Source: Fallopia convolvulus (taxonomy: Eukaryota; Streptophyta; Magnoliopsida; Caryophyllales; Polygonaceae). Taken from it: a stretch of 64,000 nucleotides of DNA. Made by a program: the position numbers and the translations under genes. Below are positions 52,961 to 64,000 of the stretch, piece after piece. The first letter of the stretch is position 1. The number at the start of each line of letters is the position of its first letter. The stretch lies in the NCBI GenBank assembly GCA_964016875.1, contig OZ024721.1, forward strand, positions 2,361,001 through 2,425,000. Direction: 5' to 3'. The notes under the pieces were generated by a model. It made no database searches and was not told the origin of the DNA. It worked only from the letters and a program-made list of their open reading frames with translations.

Positions 52961-55900
52961 GTGGCAGTGAGGGGGAACATCACATGGGTCATTGACAGTG
53001 GATGTTCCAACCACATGACTGGAAACAAAGACAACCTCACCTCACTCCACCCAAAGGCCGAAGGAGGTCACGTGTCCTTTGGCAACAAAAATAAAGGAGA
53101 GATCATAGGAACAGGGGAAGTGCTACTCAACAAATCAATCAAAATCAGCAACGTTAACTTGGTGAAAGATCTGGGATTCAATCTCTTGAGCGTCTCTCAA
53201 ATATGTGATCAAGGGAACAATATCGTCACCTTTGACTCAAAGGAATGTCTAGTGATCAACAAGAAGACTAACAAAATCATCCTGAAAGGAAGAAGGTCCA
53301 ACAATATATATGTGGTGGATACAAACTTTGAGCCACCAAGGAAACTGTGCTTGGCAAGTTCCCTTGACGAAACGAAACTTTAGCACAAGAGACTGGGCCA
53401 TGCAGGTATCAATCAAATCTTGAAGCTTTATCTACAGGATCTAGTCATTGGTCTCCCACGAATCAACCTTGAAGGAGTCAAGATGTGCGAAGCATGTGTT
53501 CGTGGGAAGCAAACCAGGAGCTCGTTCAAACCCAAAAAGGTGGTTAGAACTACAAGACCATTGGAACTGATTCACATGGATCTCTGTGGTCCCATGGACA
53601 CTGAAAGCTACGGAGGAAAAAGGTACATGTATGTCTTAATTGATGACTTTTCGAGATTTACATGGTTACTTTTCTTGAGATCAAAATCAGATACCTTCAA
53701 AGAGTTCGAGAGACTAATCAAGAGGATGGAAGTGAGCATGGGAATCAAGCTCAAGTCACTCAGATCTGACCACGGAACTGAATTCAAGAACTCAGAGTTC
53801 CTAAGATATTGTGACAACAATGGTGTATCTCACAATTTCTCAGCTCCTCGGACTCCTCAACAGAATGGTGTGGTGGAAAGGAAAAACAGAACCTTGGAAG
53901 ACATGGAAAGGACCATGATGCTAGAAAGTGGAGTTCCTCCAAGTTTCTGGGCTGAAGCGATCTCCACAACTACTTACATCTTAAATCGAGCCATGACTAG
54001 GCCCATGATCAAAAAGACATCCTACGAGCTAATCAAAGGAAGGAAGCCCAACAACTCTCATCTGAGGACCTTTGGATGCAAATGCTTCGTTCACAACAAT
54101 GGGAAGGACAACCTCGGCAAATTTGAGCCTAGAAGCGATGAAGGGATATTCCTGGGATACTCTTCCCATAGCAAGGCATACAGGGTCTACAACAAGAAGA
54201 CCAAGAAGATAAAGGAAAGCATCCACATCATCTTCGATGAGAAATCGATAAAGATGGGAACAGAGGCCCAAGGAAAGGGAACTCTGTTCAAGCTGGTCAG
54301 ACAAGAAGAAGACGACGACGAGGATGAACCAAGAAAGAATGATGAAGACTATCCAAGTGGGAACAATGCCCCACAATCAGGGAACAACGAAGGAAATCAA
54401 AACTCCACAGATCAAAGCTCCTTTGAAGTTCCCTCCTCAACAGAAGAACAACAAGATGCCTCCAACTCTCTTGTTCCCCAAAATGAAAATGCACCAGAAT
54501 CTAGTGTTTAGGGGGAACAACGAGGGAACTTCGAAGAGAATCCTGACGAAAGTCCCAGCGAAGAAGCTGAACACACCTGTTCCCCTGAGGAAGAGGAGGC
54601 TCAAGACACAGATGAAGAAGAGTCAAGGGAACAAGTTGACGTCCCACACATTCTAACAAGAAACTATCACCAGAAGCGAGATCACCCCATCGACAACATC
54701 ATCACTCCATATGAAAAAGGTGTTCTAACTCGCTCTTCTCTTAATAATATTTGTGCTTTTAATGCCTTTGTTTCGATGGTGGAACCAAAAAGCATCAAAG
54801 AAGCTCTAAAGGACCCAGACTGGATCCAAGCCATGAAAGAAGAACTACACCAATTTGAGAGGAACAAGGTGTGGAGGCTAGTTCCTAGGCCCAAAAACAA
54901 GAATATCATAGGAACTCGATGGGTCTTTCGGAACAAGCTAGATGATAATGGGGCCGTAGCTAGGAACAAGGCTCGTTTGGTTGCTCAAGGCTATAGACAA
55001 GAAGAAGGAATCGACTATGACGAAACCTTCGCACCAGTTGCAAGGATCGAGGCCATCCGTCTTCTCATAGCCTATGCAGCCCACAAAGGATTCAAGCTAT
55101 ACCAGATGGATGTGAAGACGGCATTTCTCAATGGGCACCTCAAAGAAGAAGTATACGTAGCTCAACCCCCAGGATTCGAAGATGAGAAGCTACCCAACCA
55201 CGTCTACTTCCTGGAGAGGGCCCTCTACGGACTCAAACAAGCTCCTCGAGCATGGTATGACAGGTTTGCTCAGTTCCTTCTGTCTCATGGATACCTTCGA
55301 GGTTCCATAGATAAAACTCTTTTCCTTAAGAAAGAATCTAAGGATATCTTGATTGTTCAAGTTTATGTTGATGACATTGTTTTTGGAGCAACTAACGAAA
55401 CTCTTGTAGAGAAGTTTAAGGACCTCATGAGCAGTGAGTTTGAGATGAGTCTCATAGGGGAACTCACGTTCTTCCTAGGACTCCAGATATCTCAAACAAA
55501 GGAGGGAACAAGGATTCATCAACAGAAATACATCAGAGAAATGCTAGTCAAGTATGGGATGGACCACTCAAGGCCCATCGACACTCCCATCTCCCCAAAT
55601 TCCAGGCTCAATGCTGATGAAACAGGGGTAAGTGTTGATCAAAGGAACTTTAGAGGTATGATTGGCTCTCTCCTATACTTAACTGCTAGTAGGCCTGATA
55701 TTATGTTCTCAGTGTGCTTATGTGCACGTTTTCAAGTTAATCCCAAAGAATCACACCTGAAAGAGGTGAAGAGGATTTTCAGGTACCTCAAAGGGAACGA
55801 CAACTTGTGCCTCTGGTATCCAAGGAACAGTTCCCTTGAGCTCATTGCTTATACAGATGCAGATTTTGCTGGGCACCTAGTTGATAGAAAGAGCACATCA

Positions 55901-56308
55901 GGAATGGCCCAGTTCCTTGGGTCATGCTTAGTCTCATGGGGATCCAAGAAGCAAAATTCAGTGGCACTCTCCACAGCTGAAGCAGAATAAGTGGCTGTCG
56001 CATCATGCTGTTCCCAAGTACTATGGCTCAAGTCCCAACTTCAGGATTACGGTATGTCATTTGGCCCAGTTCCTATACTCTGTGATAATACTAGTGCCAT
56101 TAATATTTCCAAAAATCCTGTGCATCATTCTAGGACTAAGCACATAGACATTAGGCATCATTTTCTACGTGACAATGTTGAAAATGGGAACATCTCTATG
56201 CAACACTGTAGAACGGAAGAGCAAATTGCGGACATTCTCACCAAAGCTTTAGACAGACGTCCCTACCAGCGTTTTCGAATGCTTCTAGGGATGATAACTC
56301 TAAACTAA
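52961..56308 (+). pseudogene. SIRE-like pol: protease, integrase, RT, RNase H with stops
   Basis: It follows gag in the same frame after TAA (52946-52948) and TAG (52958-52960). The protease active site is WVIDSGCSNHMTGN. The integrase has a HHCC zinc region and D,D,E core blocks (LIHMDLCGPMDTES, LRSDHGTEFKN, PQQNGVVERKNRTL). RT (from about 54770) has WVFRNKLDDNG, QMDVKTAFLNGHLKEEVYV and the catalytic VYVDDIVFGA. RNase H has YTDADFAGHLVDRKSTSG and ends QRFRMLLGMITLN. Interrupting stops are TAG 53381-53383 (before HKRLGHA, where a Trp is usual), TAG 54509-54511 and TAA 55988-55990 (after STAEAE, where Tyr is usual). Confidence 0.93.
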
Positions 56309-57066
56309 ACGAGTCCCTGTTTGTCTCTCCCTCAATGCTTGATTAGTCTAACTAGAAATGCATGATAGGGAACTGTAGGACTTAGTGCTTTCATTTTGCC
56401 ATATTACTAGTCTAGAGCTTGATATGTATAGAGGAACATTATCTCTTTTGGCCCAAAATGATCAACCAGAGTTCCCTTTAACCCTCTCTACAAGCCACTA
56501 TGACGGTTGATCATGAAACCTACCCTAAGCTAAGGACCAGACAAACGTTTCTCATGAGCCAAACTCTTTATCCCAAAATCGAGTTGCAATTGTCTGGTTT
56601 TCTTTTGAGTTCCCTAGCCTCACAGAAAATTGAGTGCGAGTTCCCTTAACCTCTCCACTCAAAATGACCTTTCCAAAGATCATGGGAACTGATGGGCAAA
56701 AGCAGGGAACACTGGATCTGAGAAATGAAACGTCAATTGGGAAACGGGAAATTGTGTCAGAATTCGAAGCATTATGAGCCAAGCATTTGAATCTCTCGAA
56801 GTGACTTCCCTTGGAAGAAAGCGACACGCGTCATAAGTGTGATACGGAAGTTGAAACACTCCTCCACATTCATTGGCCAACGGTTATCGAGGTCTTTCTC
56901 AACTTCCCTTTCTACCCTCGTCCTTCTCTCACATAAAAACCCTACTTTACCACTTTTGGGTTCCTTCCTCCCTATCCTTCCCTGTCATTCTCTTCCTCTG
57001 CAACTTTGCCTCCTCCCTCTTTCGAGAAAACTTCCAAAAATCTTCTCTTTCCCAACTTTCTCTAAA
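56309..57066 (+). other. Spacer between pol and env-like ORF
   Basis: Non-coding. The open frame of the env-like ORF extends back to 56839, but the segment is Ser/Leu-rich without recognisable structure. It may hold a splice acceptor or promoter for the third ORF. Confidence 0.5.
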
Positions 57067-59334
57067 ATGGCTCCAGCCCACTCTTATGACCAAATGAAGG
57101 AATGGATTCTTAACAACCCTAAAACTCTCTTCATCACAATGATGAACGACGTCGAAAAGGAACAAGATCCAACCCTTCGCGACGTCCTCATCGAGGGACT
57201 TTACAATTATGTAAGTCCCTTTCTTCCTCCTCCCTCGGCGGCGCAACCTCCAGCACCGCCGACCTCCGCTCTTCCACCTCCCTCTTCCTCCGCGATTACC
57301 ATCGTCGACAGTTTCGGATCCGAACCCCCTTCCAAATACGAAAAATCCAAACAATCCAAACACAAACACTCTTCCAAAGATCCCTCCAAATCCAAACACC
57401 ACTCCTCAAAATCCAAACACAAATCCTCCAAGCGCAAACACTCACAAATCTTCACTTCTTCACCCCCCTCTCTTCCCATTCCAAAGAAGAAATCCCTCCT
57501 CAACATGGAGGAGGTCCTTAATCTGTCCAAACCCGACGCCTATGACGTCGTTCACCCATCCGAGGTCGAGAAGCTCTTTCGCCCTCGTCCCCAACCAATC
57601 TCTGAGACCTCTGGTCCCAGGGACTCCACGATAATCTCTTCCTCCTCTATTCCCATGGTTGAGGGAACTACTGACCCTCCTCCATCTTCTCCAACAAAGA
57701 TTCATCCATCCTCTTCCTCCCACAGAGTTCCCCCACCCACTTCACCCATTCCCAAATCCCCCATCACTTCAAAATCTGCCTCTGGGACCTCAAGTCCCAA
57801 GGATCGCACTCCTACTCCTCCTCCTTCCACTCCCAAGGTCCCAACTCCACAAAATTCTCCTCTACCTCCCTCTTCTCCCACCACAATACAACTCCCTTCC
57901 CCACCGCCTTCGGCCCCGAAAACCATAGACCTCGACTCCGACGAGGATAATCTCCCCATCGGAGTCCTTGCTCGCCAGAAGGCCAATGCACCCATCGTGA
58001 TGGGAACTGCTGAAGAGGAAGCCCAACTAAAGGCCCTCGAGGAAGAATTCGAAGGTGCACTCAAAGGGCCTTCCGAAAACCAAGGGGGCAAAGCCCACGA
58101 AGAAGGGAACCCAGCACAAACCGATGATGATGGGCAATGTAGTCATCATCAACAAGATGACGAGGAGGAAACCGGGCTAACCTCCTCCAACGATGAAGGG
58201 ACCTCCAGTGACGACACTGAAGATTACGAGGAGGCCACCACTGACAAAGAGCCTGCCGGCATCCCCACTCCTGGACACCAACTGGTGGTGTCGGCACAGG
58301 TCCCAGAGGAAAGGACCCACCCGCTCATGATCTAAGCGGCTGCACCCCCTCAGCAAAAAGGAAAGACTACGGTCTCAAGGGGGAACACAAAGAAGAGAGG
58401 GAAGGGAACTGTGCCCAAGAAAGTTCACGTCTCTTAGAATCGCAAACTCCTTCCCCCTCTCATCCTCTCAGAAGAGCAGCTCATCGAACAAGGGCTCGGG
58501 CCGCTTTGGGAACTGATCAAGGCCCAAGGATGGGAACAAATCTGTCGTGAGGCTGTGAGTGTGGATCCCGCTCAGGTGCGCCGTTTCTACAACAACTTTG
58601 TGGTTCAAGATAACGGCACCAAGGGAACTCTCTCTATCGAAGGCGACGACTTCATCTTCACAACATCCACAATTCGCCTTTCACTTCAGGTCCCCGTCCA
58701 GGGCCTCCAGGAACTGCCTGCCAAAAACTGGGGTGACTTCAACAGTGAGGAGATTTACAACACGATCTACGAGGGCCGTGTTCCCACCACTGGCACCTCT
58801 ACCCATCACATGTCCCTCATTGCAAAACTGGCCCATCAATTCATCATCAACATGGTGATCCCTCGCCAGGAGAAGCGCCTTGTCATCAACATCCCTGATG
58901 TCATCATCCTCTACCACTTCCTCCTCAAAAAGCCCATAAATTTTCCTCGCATAATTCTGGGGCACATGGAGAAGTGTATGGCTTCCAAATCCCACTCCCT
59001 CCCTTATGCTGGCCTCATCAAGAAACTCTTGCTCACAGAGGGCCTCTACGACACATCCAAGGAAGAGGTCACCATAGGTAGGGAACTGGACATCTCTGTG
59101 GTCCACAAAATGCGGCACTCTAAGCCAGTGGAGGAACAAGAAAGGCTGCCATCTGGTGAAGGCACTCAGGATGGGAACACTCAAGTGTTGGTGCACATTG
59201 CCAACACTCTCGACAAGATAGCCAGGGAACAAGAAAAGATGGCAAGGGACCAAGAACAAATTGCTAAAGGCCAGGAAAAGCTTGTACAAGTCTTGACACG
59301 ACTTTGTGATGCCCTGTTCCCACCAAGCCCATGA
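57067..59334 (+). pseudogene. SIRE env-like ORF, two in-frame stops
   Basis: It starts MAPAHSYDQMKEWILNNPKT at 57067. Next come a Pro/Ser/Lys-rich region with KSKHHSSK-type basic repeats and several PPPSSP tracts, an acidic stretch (about 58130-58260), two stops (TAA 58333-58335 and TAG 58435-58437), and a conserved globular part (VDPAQVRRFYNNFV, GRVPTTGTSTHHMSLIAKLA). The C-terminus is a coiled coil built on IAREQEKMARDQEQIAKGQE. The family is known in SIRE elements as env-like by position only. I see no convincing signal peptide or membrane anchor. Confidence 0.82.
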
Positions 59335-59711
59335 TCTTTTCCTTCTTTTTCCTAGCCTCAATGTTCCCACAAATATTGTCTCTTGTGTTCCTATGTACAT
59401 GTTTTTTGCTTAAGTAATGAATGGTTTTTAGTATGATTGCGTGTTCTTTTCCTTCCTTATCTATGTGTTTACTTGTTTTCGATGATGTCAAAAGGGGGAA
59501 AGACAAAAAATGCGAGATGAGTTAAGTTGAAAAGATATCACAGAATACGCTATAGCTAAGGGGGAACAATTGCATAAAAAGCTAAGTACGAACTCAGTGA
59601 TTCACAAGAAGTGGCTCCCTAGGAATACGCGTAGGAACTCATTTGCATATCATGCTTTAAAATACTTGCTTATTTTTGTGATAGGTTTGTCATCATCAAA
59701 AAGGGGGAAAT
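59335..59711 (+). other. 3' UTR and polypurine tract of the SIRE-like element
   Basis: Non-coding. AAAAAGGGGGAAATT directly before the right LTR is the polypurine tract for plus-strand priming. Confidence 0.8.
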
Positions 59712-60700
59712 TGTTGGAACGATGTTGGGACATTTGGTTCTGAACATCGGAACAACGATACAGTTCTCCGAGTTTTGATAATGACAAACGCTATAAGGGA
59801 ACTAATGTGCTTTGATCAAGTATTTCTAAGGAACACAGGTTGAGCAAAGAACTTCCATGAATGAGCACACAATGAAGAGTTCCAATCAAGGGAACTCTGA
59901 AGAGGAAAGTTCCCATGAAATGAGAACTCCCAGGAATGACCAGAGAACACAGGCTTACACGATGAAGAGTTCCTCTCAAAGGAACTCAGAAGAGGACAGT
60001 TCCCACGACATGGGAACTCACATGTGAGGACAAGGACCGATCAGCGCATATCACGGGATCCTGTCTTGGACAGGATGAAGGCACAGTCTGAGGAGCAGAC
60101 TGTCACGATTGATCCAACGGTCCGATCATCTCAAGAAGTTGACCTAGTTCAAATTGAAGTCACATGTGAAGAAAGTACAACTTGGGCATTAAGCAAAGGG
60201 CATAACAGAGAATAGTACTCGGATTGAGTACTTCTCCTAGAACTCACAAATACCCACAACAGAGAAAGAGAAAGAAGAAGAGAAGTCCCCGGCGGCGAGT
60301 GTCTGATCTGGACGATGGTGAAGCCAAGTTCCCAGGAGAAAGGGAACTGCGATTTGGTGTAAGGTTTGAGTTACTTATTTAGTGATTGTTGTTCGCTTAG
60401 GAACTCAGTTGAGAAGATTCATTAGTGTTGCTAGAGTTAGGTAGAACTCGTAGGAACAGAGAAGTTTGAATCTGGCTGTTTGTAACTAAGGAACAAATCA
60501 ATAATATAAGTAAGTCATTCAAAATCCTCCAAGCGGAGGTAGAGGTTTACCCATACAACTAGTTGGTTGTAGTGGGGTTCCTCTATAAGGGAACTGTGTT
60601 CATTCTGTCTTTCTAATACTTGCGATAGTTTCTTCCGCTTCCTTGGGAACAGCTTAACAGCCAGTTTCCAAGCTCTAAGCTAACCGGTTACGATCCAACA
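59712..60700 (+). repeat. Right LTR of the SIRE-like element
   Basis: 989 bp. Aligns with 49878-50919 apart from about 16 substitutions and one ~50-bp deletion. Confidence 0.95.
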
Positions 60701-61246
60701 GTATATTTTAATTTTTTTTGGCTCTCATTTTTTTAATTTGTTATTCCGTCTAATTTTTGTTACTGAATTCGGTTAATTACACTTGATTTTCTGTTTTTGA
60801 GTTACTAGATCGGTTTGTTTTTTTAATTAAAGCTTCTTTTATAACACGGTTGGTTTTGTTTGAAACATGAGGTATATAGCATGTTTGGTTAAATCGGTTT
60901 TGGATAGAAACGAACCGATCAAAATCTAAACCGAACCGAACCGAAAAAAATCAGTTCGGTTTTCGGTTCATTAAATTTGAATTTTTCGATTTCGGTTCTG
61001 TTCGGTTTTGATCGGTTCGGTTCGGTTTTAAACCGATGCTCAGTCCTAGGCTTGACAATCTCAGATCTAGGTTCACTCGGTTCTGATAGTGGACTTAATA
61101 AAAAAAAATTGAGTTTTTTTCTTCATTATAGTATTTAAAGTTCGTATTATTATTGGTTTAAAGTGATATATGGTATTATTATAAGTAATTTTTAAACTTC
61201 GTATTATATTGGATTAATATCATAATAGTTTGTATATTGTTTAGTA

Positions 61247-61497
61247 CTCTCTCCGTTCACAAAATTTGTCCTTTTAGTCCACTACACGATTATTAAGGAA
61301 TGAGTTTTTTACCCAAATTACCCCTATGTTTGGAAAAATGTGTACTATTCAACTCCTACTAGAAAATTGTTTAGAATAATTATTACTCCTATAAAGTAGG
61401 GATAAAATTGGAAAATGGTGGAAAAAAATATTAAAGAACATATTTTATGAAAAATGAAAAATGGGTTAAAAGGACATATTTTAAGAAATGGAGAGAA
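61247..61497. mobile_element. Stowaway-type (Tc1/mariner) MITE, TSD TA
   Basis: 251 bp, beginning CTCTCTCCGTTCACAAAA and ending with the inverse form ATTTTAAGAAATGGAGAGAA, flanked by TA on each side. The CTCYCTCCGT start is the Stowaway signature. Confidence 0.85.
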
Positions 61498-61893
61498 TAA
61501 TTTTTAAAGTTCGTATTATTATTGATTTAAAGTGTATATTTGATAGTATAACGAATCATTTTTCCTTCTTAATTAAAAATCACTAATTGAGTGATTTCAA
61601 GTCATAATTCAATACATATCTTTGACCATCACTATTTCAAGTTCCAACCAACTTTCAACTTGTGATTTCTAGCTTTTGACTTGTGATGGATTAAAGATCG
61701 AATAGAATGACAGGCTTGAGTACATGATTATTCGACCTAAATTCTTCATTATAAATTAAACCCATTAAACTAAACATCTAAACCTACACAAATCCGAATT
61801 CCATGTTCCGCAAGTTATAATTATTCGGTAAAAAAATCTCATTTTGTCCATTTCTCTAGTTAATTAACCTCTTAATCCTCTTCGTAAACCGAT
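61498..61893. other. 3' flank of MATE-4
   Basis: From about 61565 it aligns with the 3' flanks of MATE-2 and MATE-3. No other feature. Confidence 0.6.
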
Positions 61894-64000
61894 TCAAGCA
61901 TGATCTGAACTTCGGTTGGATTCTTCGGTGGATTCATGATTGAATCTCCCAAGTCGGCTTGAAGTCTTGTTCACCTACAAATTTCACATTAAAACAAGTC
62001 TTAAAATAAAACAGTGTAGACTAATCTGGAGCATTATATTGAATTAAATCACGAAATTTGATCTTACCTCTCCTTCCCAATCGATTCTCCATGTTAAAAA
62101 GACAAGTGCAACTACTTGGATTACCATGCCAATCAACATCCCGATCCATATCCCCTATTCAACATCAAACATAATGCAATCAAGAAACAATGAGATTTTT
62201 TCATAGTAATGAGAACATATCCCGATCCATATCCCCTATTCTCCATGTTTGCATGCATGTCTTTTGTGAGAACATATATATATTGTCATGAAACTTTTGT
62301 GCAAAAGGGTTTTCCATAGTAATGAGCTAAAATTCACTTACCTTTACACCAAGATTGAATACAAACCCGAGCACACATCCAACCGGAACACCGATGACAT
62401 AATAGGAGACGACGTTAACTATAGCAACCTTTGCTTGAAAACCGCAACCTACCGCCACCCCTTCATGCCGTGATGAAAGAGTCCAAAGTTAAGAGCATTT
62501 CAATAAGAATATCATAAACTATTAAAGTTCGTGGGCCGATTGACTCAGGCCATAAGTCCAATGAAGTATATCCTAAAACTAGTTGAGAAGAGTAAGAGTG
62601 GTGGTTCACCAACTTCTATACTAGACATATGTATATATATATATATAAAAAACTTTACATATGAATCTCAATAAAATCAATAGAAGGAAAGAGATGAAAA
62701 AAATGTGTATGGTAAACTTGCCTGAAAACACTGCTTGGTAACTGCTCACAAGCATTGTCAAGGCAAGCAAGACAGAGAGGTTAGCTGCAGCTTCAGCAAC
62801 CTCACTATCGCTCGTGAACAAGTATGGGTACATGTGGCCGAAAACGATACAAAGGAGGCAAAAGAATATCCCTAGAGAAGTTGCCATCCACAGAAGAACC
62901 TTAACCGAAAACTTTGCAGCCTCGATATTTCCTCTTCCAAGTTCATTTGAAACTCGCACGCTAATGGGCACGTAGTGAAAAAAAAGAAAATGATTATACA
63001 TTACAAAAATATATATGTAAAGCACAAATATTACTAAGAAAATTTGGTTGGTTTTAGCTTACCATGCTCCGGTCAAAAGGCCAAGGGATATCATAAACTC
63101 CCATGAATTAAGGTTCAAGCTGAAATGGAAAAGATTTCATTTAGATCAGAATTCGAACATGTTAGAAAATGTCAAAAGAGAAGAACATAGAAGAAGTAAA
63201 GATCATACGTACCATATAGAGAATGCGGATACTTCAACTACAGCGTTGTCTGAGTACCCGGCTATCAAGACAAGAATGGATGTGTACCATAACTCAAGGC
63301 TATTGTAAACAAAGAATATGTTATAGTAATTAAATAAAACCATACCAAACAAACTTGTTTGAAAGCAAAAACTCACCAAAGCATGAATCCCGACGAAATG
63401 GAGAGCTTAATGACTGGTAAAAGATCTGCAAAGGCAAGCATGGAGAATCCACTCCATGTTTCCCTACACCAACCTCCAAAAACGTACACCACTTGACCGA
63501 GCACCAATCCCCATTGGGATATGGCCATGGCACCCATTGCACCAGAAATCCCGAGATTAAGGTCATACACGAAGAGCCACGAGAAGAACAAATGTAATAT
63601 GAATGTCACAACGGATAGATACATAATGATGGCGTTCTTCATCTGTGATTGTAGGAACATTTGGATGGTCAAGCCGAATACAAAGGTATAAATAACCGGA
63701 ATGAACCACAAGGAAAAGGATTCAGTCGCTATAGAAATCTCGCTTTCTTCTCCTAGCAACTCGTATATAGGAGTTGCAAAGATCAAGAAGGGAAGCAGGA
63801 TGGTTGCAGTGACGAAGTTGACGATCCATGAGCGTTGCAAATAGATTCCCATCATGTGGTATTGCCTCGCCCCGAATGCTTGCCCACATAGAGTTTCGGT
63901 TGCGCTCGACATCCCTAGCTACAACATATATTGTATGTGAATATAAATCATGATATATATTGTGGTTGAGTAAGAAAATCTTATAGACACGTGAATTAAA
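61894..64000 (-). CDS. MATE-4: MATE family transporter, exons 2-8 (exon 1 beyond the window)
   Basis: Exons (minus strand): 63377-63918, 63213-63299, 63063-63119, 62722-62960, 62342-62460, 62068-62154 and 61894-61974, ending in TGA after FNHESTEESNRSSDHA. All exon lengths equal those of MATE-3 (542, 87, 57, 239, 119, 87, 81 nt) and no stop interrupts them. Exon 1 should lie to the right of 64000. Blocks include MSSATETLCGQAFGARQYHM and SNELGRGNIEAAKFSVK. Intron 5 has a GC donor (62721-62720) and lacks the hAT MITE, keeping the ancestral empty site. Intron 6 carries a small duplicate of the exon 7 acceptor region (about 62219-62240). Role as for the other MATE copies; the substrate is unknown. 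Confidence 0.9.

Larger units (their letters stand above)
49878..60700 (+). mobile_element. SIRE-like Ty1/Copia retrotransposon with env-like ORF, TSD GTATA
   Basis: A complete 10.8-kb element: LTRs 49878-50919 and 59712-60700, tRNA-Met PBS at 50922, gag, protease, integrase, RT and RNase H in Copia order, a third env-like ORF, a polypurine tract (59700-59710) and a perfect TSD GTATA (49873-49877 and 60701-60705). A long pol-to-LTR spacer with an extra ORF is the signature of the SIRE/Maximus lineage. Stops interrupt every reading frame, so this copy is non-autonomous. The LTRs differ by roughly 16 substitutions and one deletion by eye, so it is young. Confidence 0.95.
49295..61048. mobile_element. 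hAT MITE split by the SIRE-like element, 8-bp TSD
   Basis: Outer pieces 49295-49877 and 60701-61048, about 930 bp together. Ends are TAGGGCTGAGCA and the inverse TAGGACTGAGCA. Flanks are GGCATGAC (49287-49294) and GGCTTGAC (61049-61056), 7 of 8 identical. Subterminal regions are dense in CGGTTCGGTT strings. There is no transposase. Confidence 0.87.

Noticed and set aside
57067..59334. Viral envelope glycoprotein
   Set aside because: The ORF is env-like by position only. I see no signal peptide, fusion region or membrane anchor, and the C-terminus is a soluble coiled coil.

Overview
The window is plant nuclear DNA, almost certainly from a eudicot. It holds a single-exon presenilin gene, a cluster of spliced MATE transporter genes with typical plant introns, and plant-specific transposon lineages: SIRE-type Copia with an env-like ORF, Athila-like and Tat-like Gypsy, LINEs with a terminal RNase H, Helitrons, MULEs, and hAT and Stowaway MITEs. 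No bacterial or organellar genes, rRNA, confident tRNA gene or CRISPR array is visible. Species cannot be fixed from the sequence alone.

Layout: 1-890 is the end of an LTR element cut by the window edge. 2523-3815 (+) encodes an intact presenilin-like aspartyl protease of 430 aa, followed by a degenerate triplication of its 3' flank. Four copies of one MATE (DTX-type) gene then lie head-to-tail on the minus strand: MATE-1 (5361-6184, a broken 3' fragment), MATE-2 (10960-14508, complete, 484 aa), MATE-3 (41693-47758, complete, 493 aa) and MATE-4 (61894 to beyond the right edge, exons 2-8 present). All copies share exon lengths, intron phases and one non-canonical GC-AG intron. About 350 bp of 3' flank is shared by MATE-2, -3 and -4, so the array grew by segmental tandem duplication.

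The 27 kb between MATE-2 and MATE-3 and the 14 kb between MATE-3 and MATE-4 are layered transposons whose order of arrival can be read from target-site duplications (TSDs). A minus-strand LINE (about 18459-35790) was split by a 3.5 kb pol-less LTR element (18792-22328, TSD GTAGC) and by a hAT-type element (23612-33568). The hAT-type element was itself split by a 9.35 kb Athila-like Gypsy element (24002-33354, TSD GTTTT). Two copies of one small Helitron family (17224-18015 and 35808-38217) lie in opposite orientation on either side, and the second carries a 1.6 kb Mutator-like foldback element. Nested Helitrons at 38222-40969 enclose a GC-rich insertion with a captured exon of CULLIN-1. Between MATE-3 and MATE-4 a hAT MITE (49295-61048) was split by a young, complete 10.8 kb SIRE-like Copia element (49878-60700, TSD GTATA).

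The host genes probably do not form a pathway: presenilin is an intramembrane protease and the MATE cluster encodes secondary transporters. The best-supported unusual observations are the paralog-calibrated TE insertions inside MATE introns (each with an empty site in a sister gene), the conserved GC splice donor, the 122-bp near-perfect palindrome at 9035-9283, the CUL1 exon capture, and two retroelements peppered with their own short motif (CTCGGTACCGAG in the Athila-like element, GGGAAC/GTTCCC in the SIRE-like one). I saw no convincing new defence or biosynthetic system.
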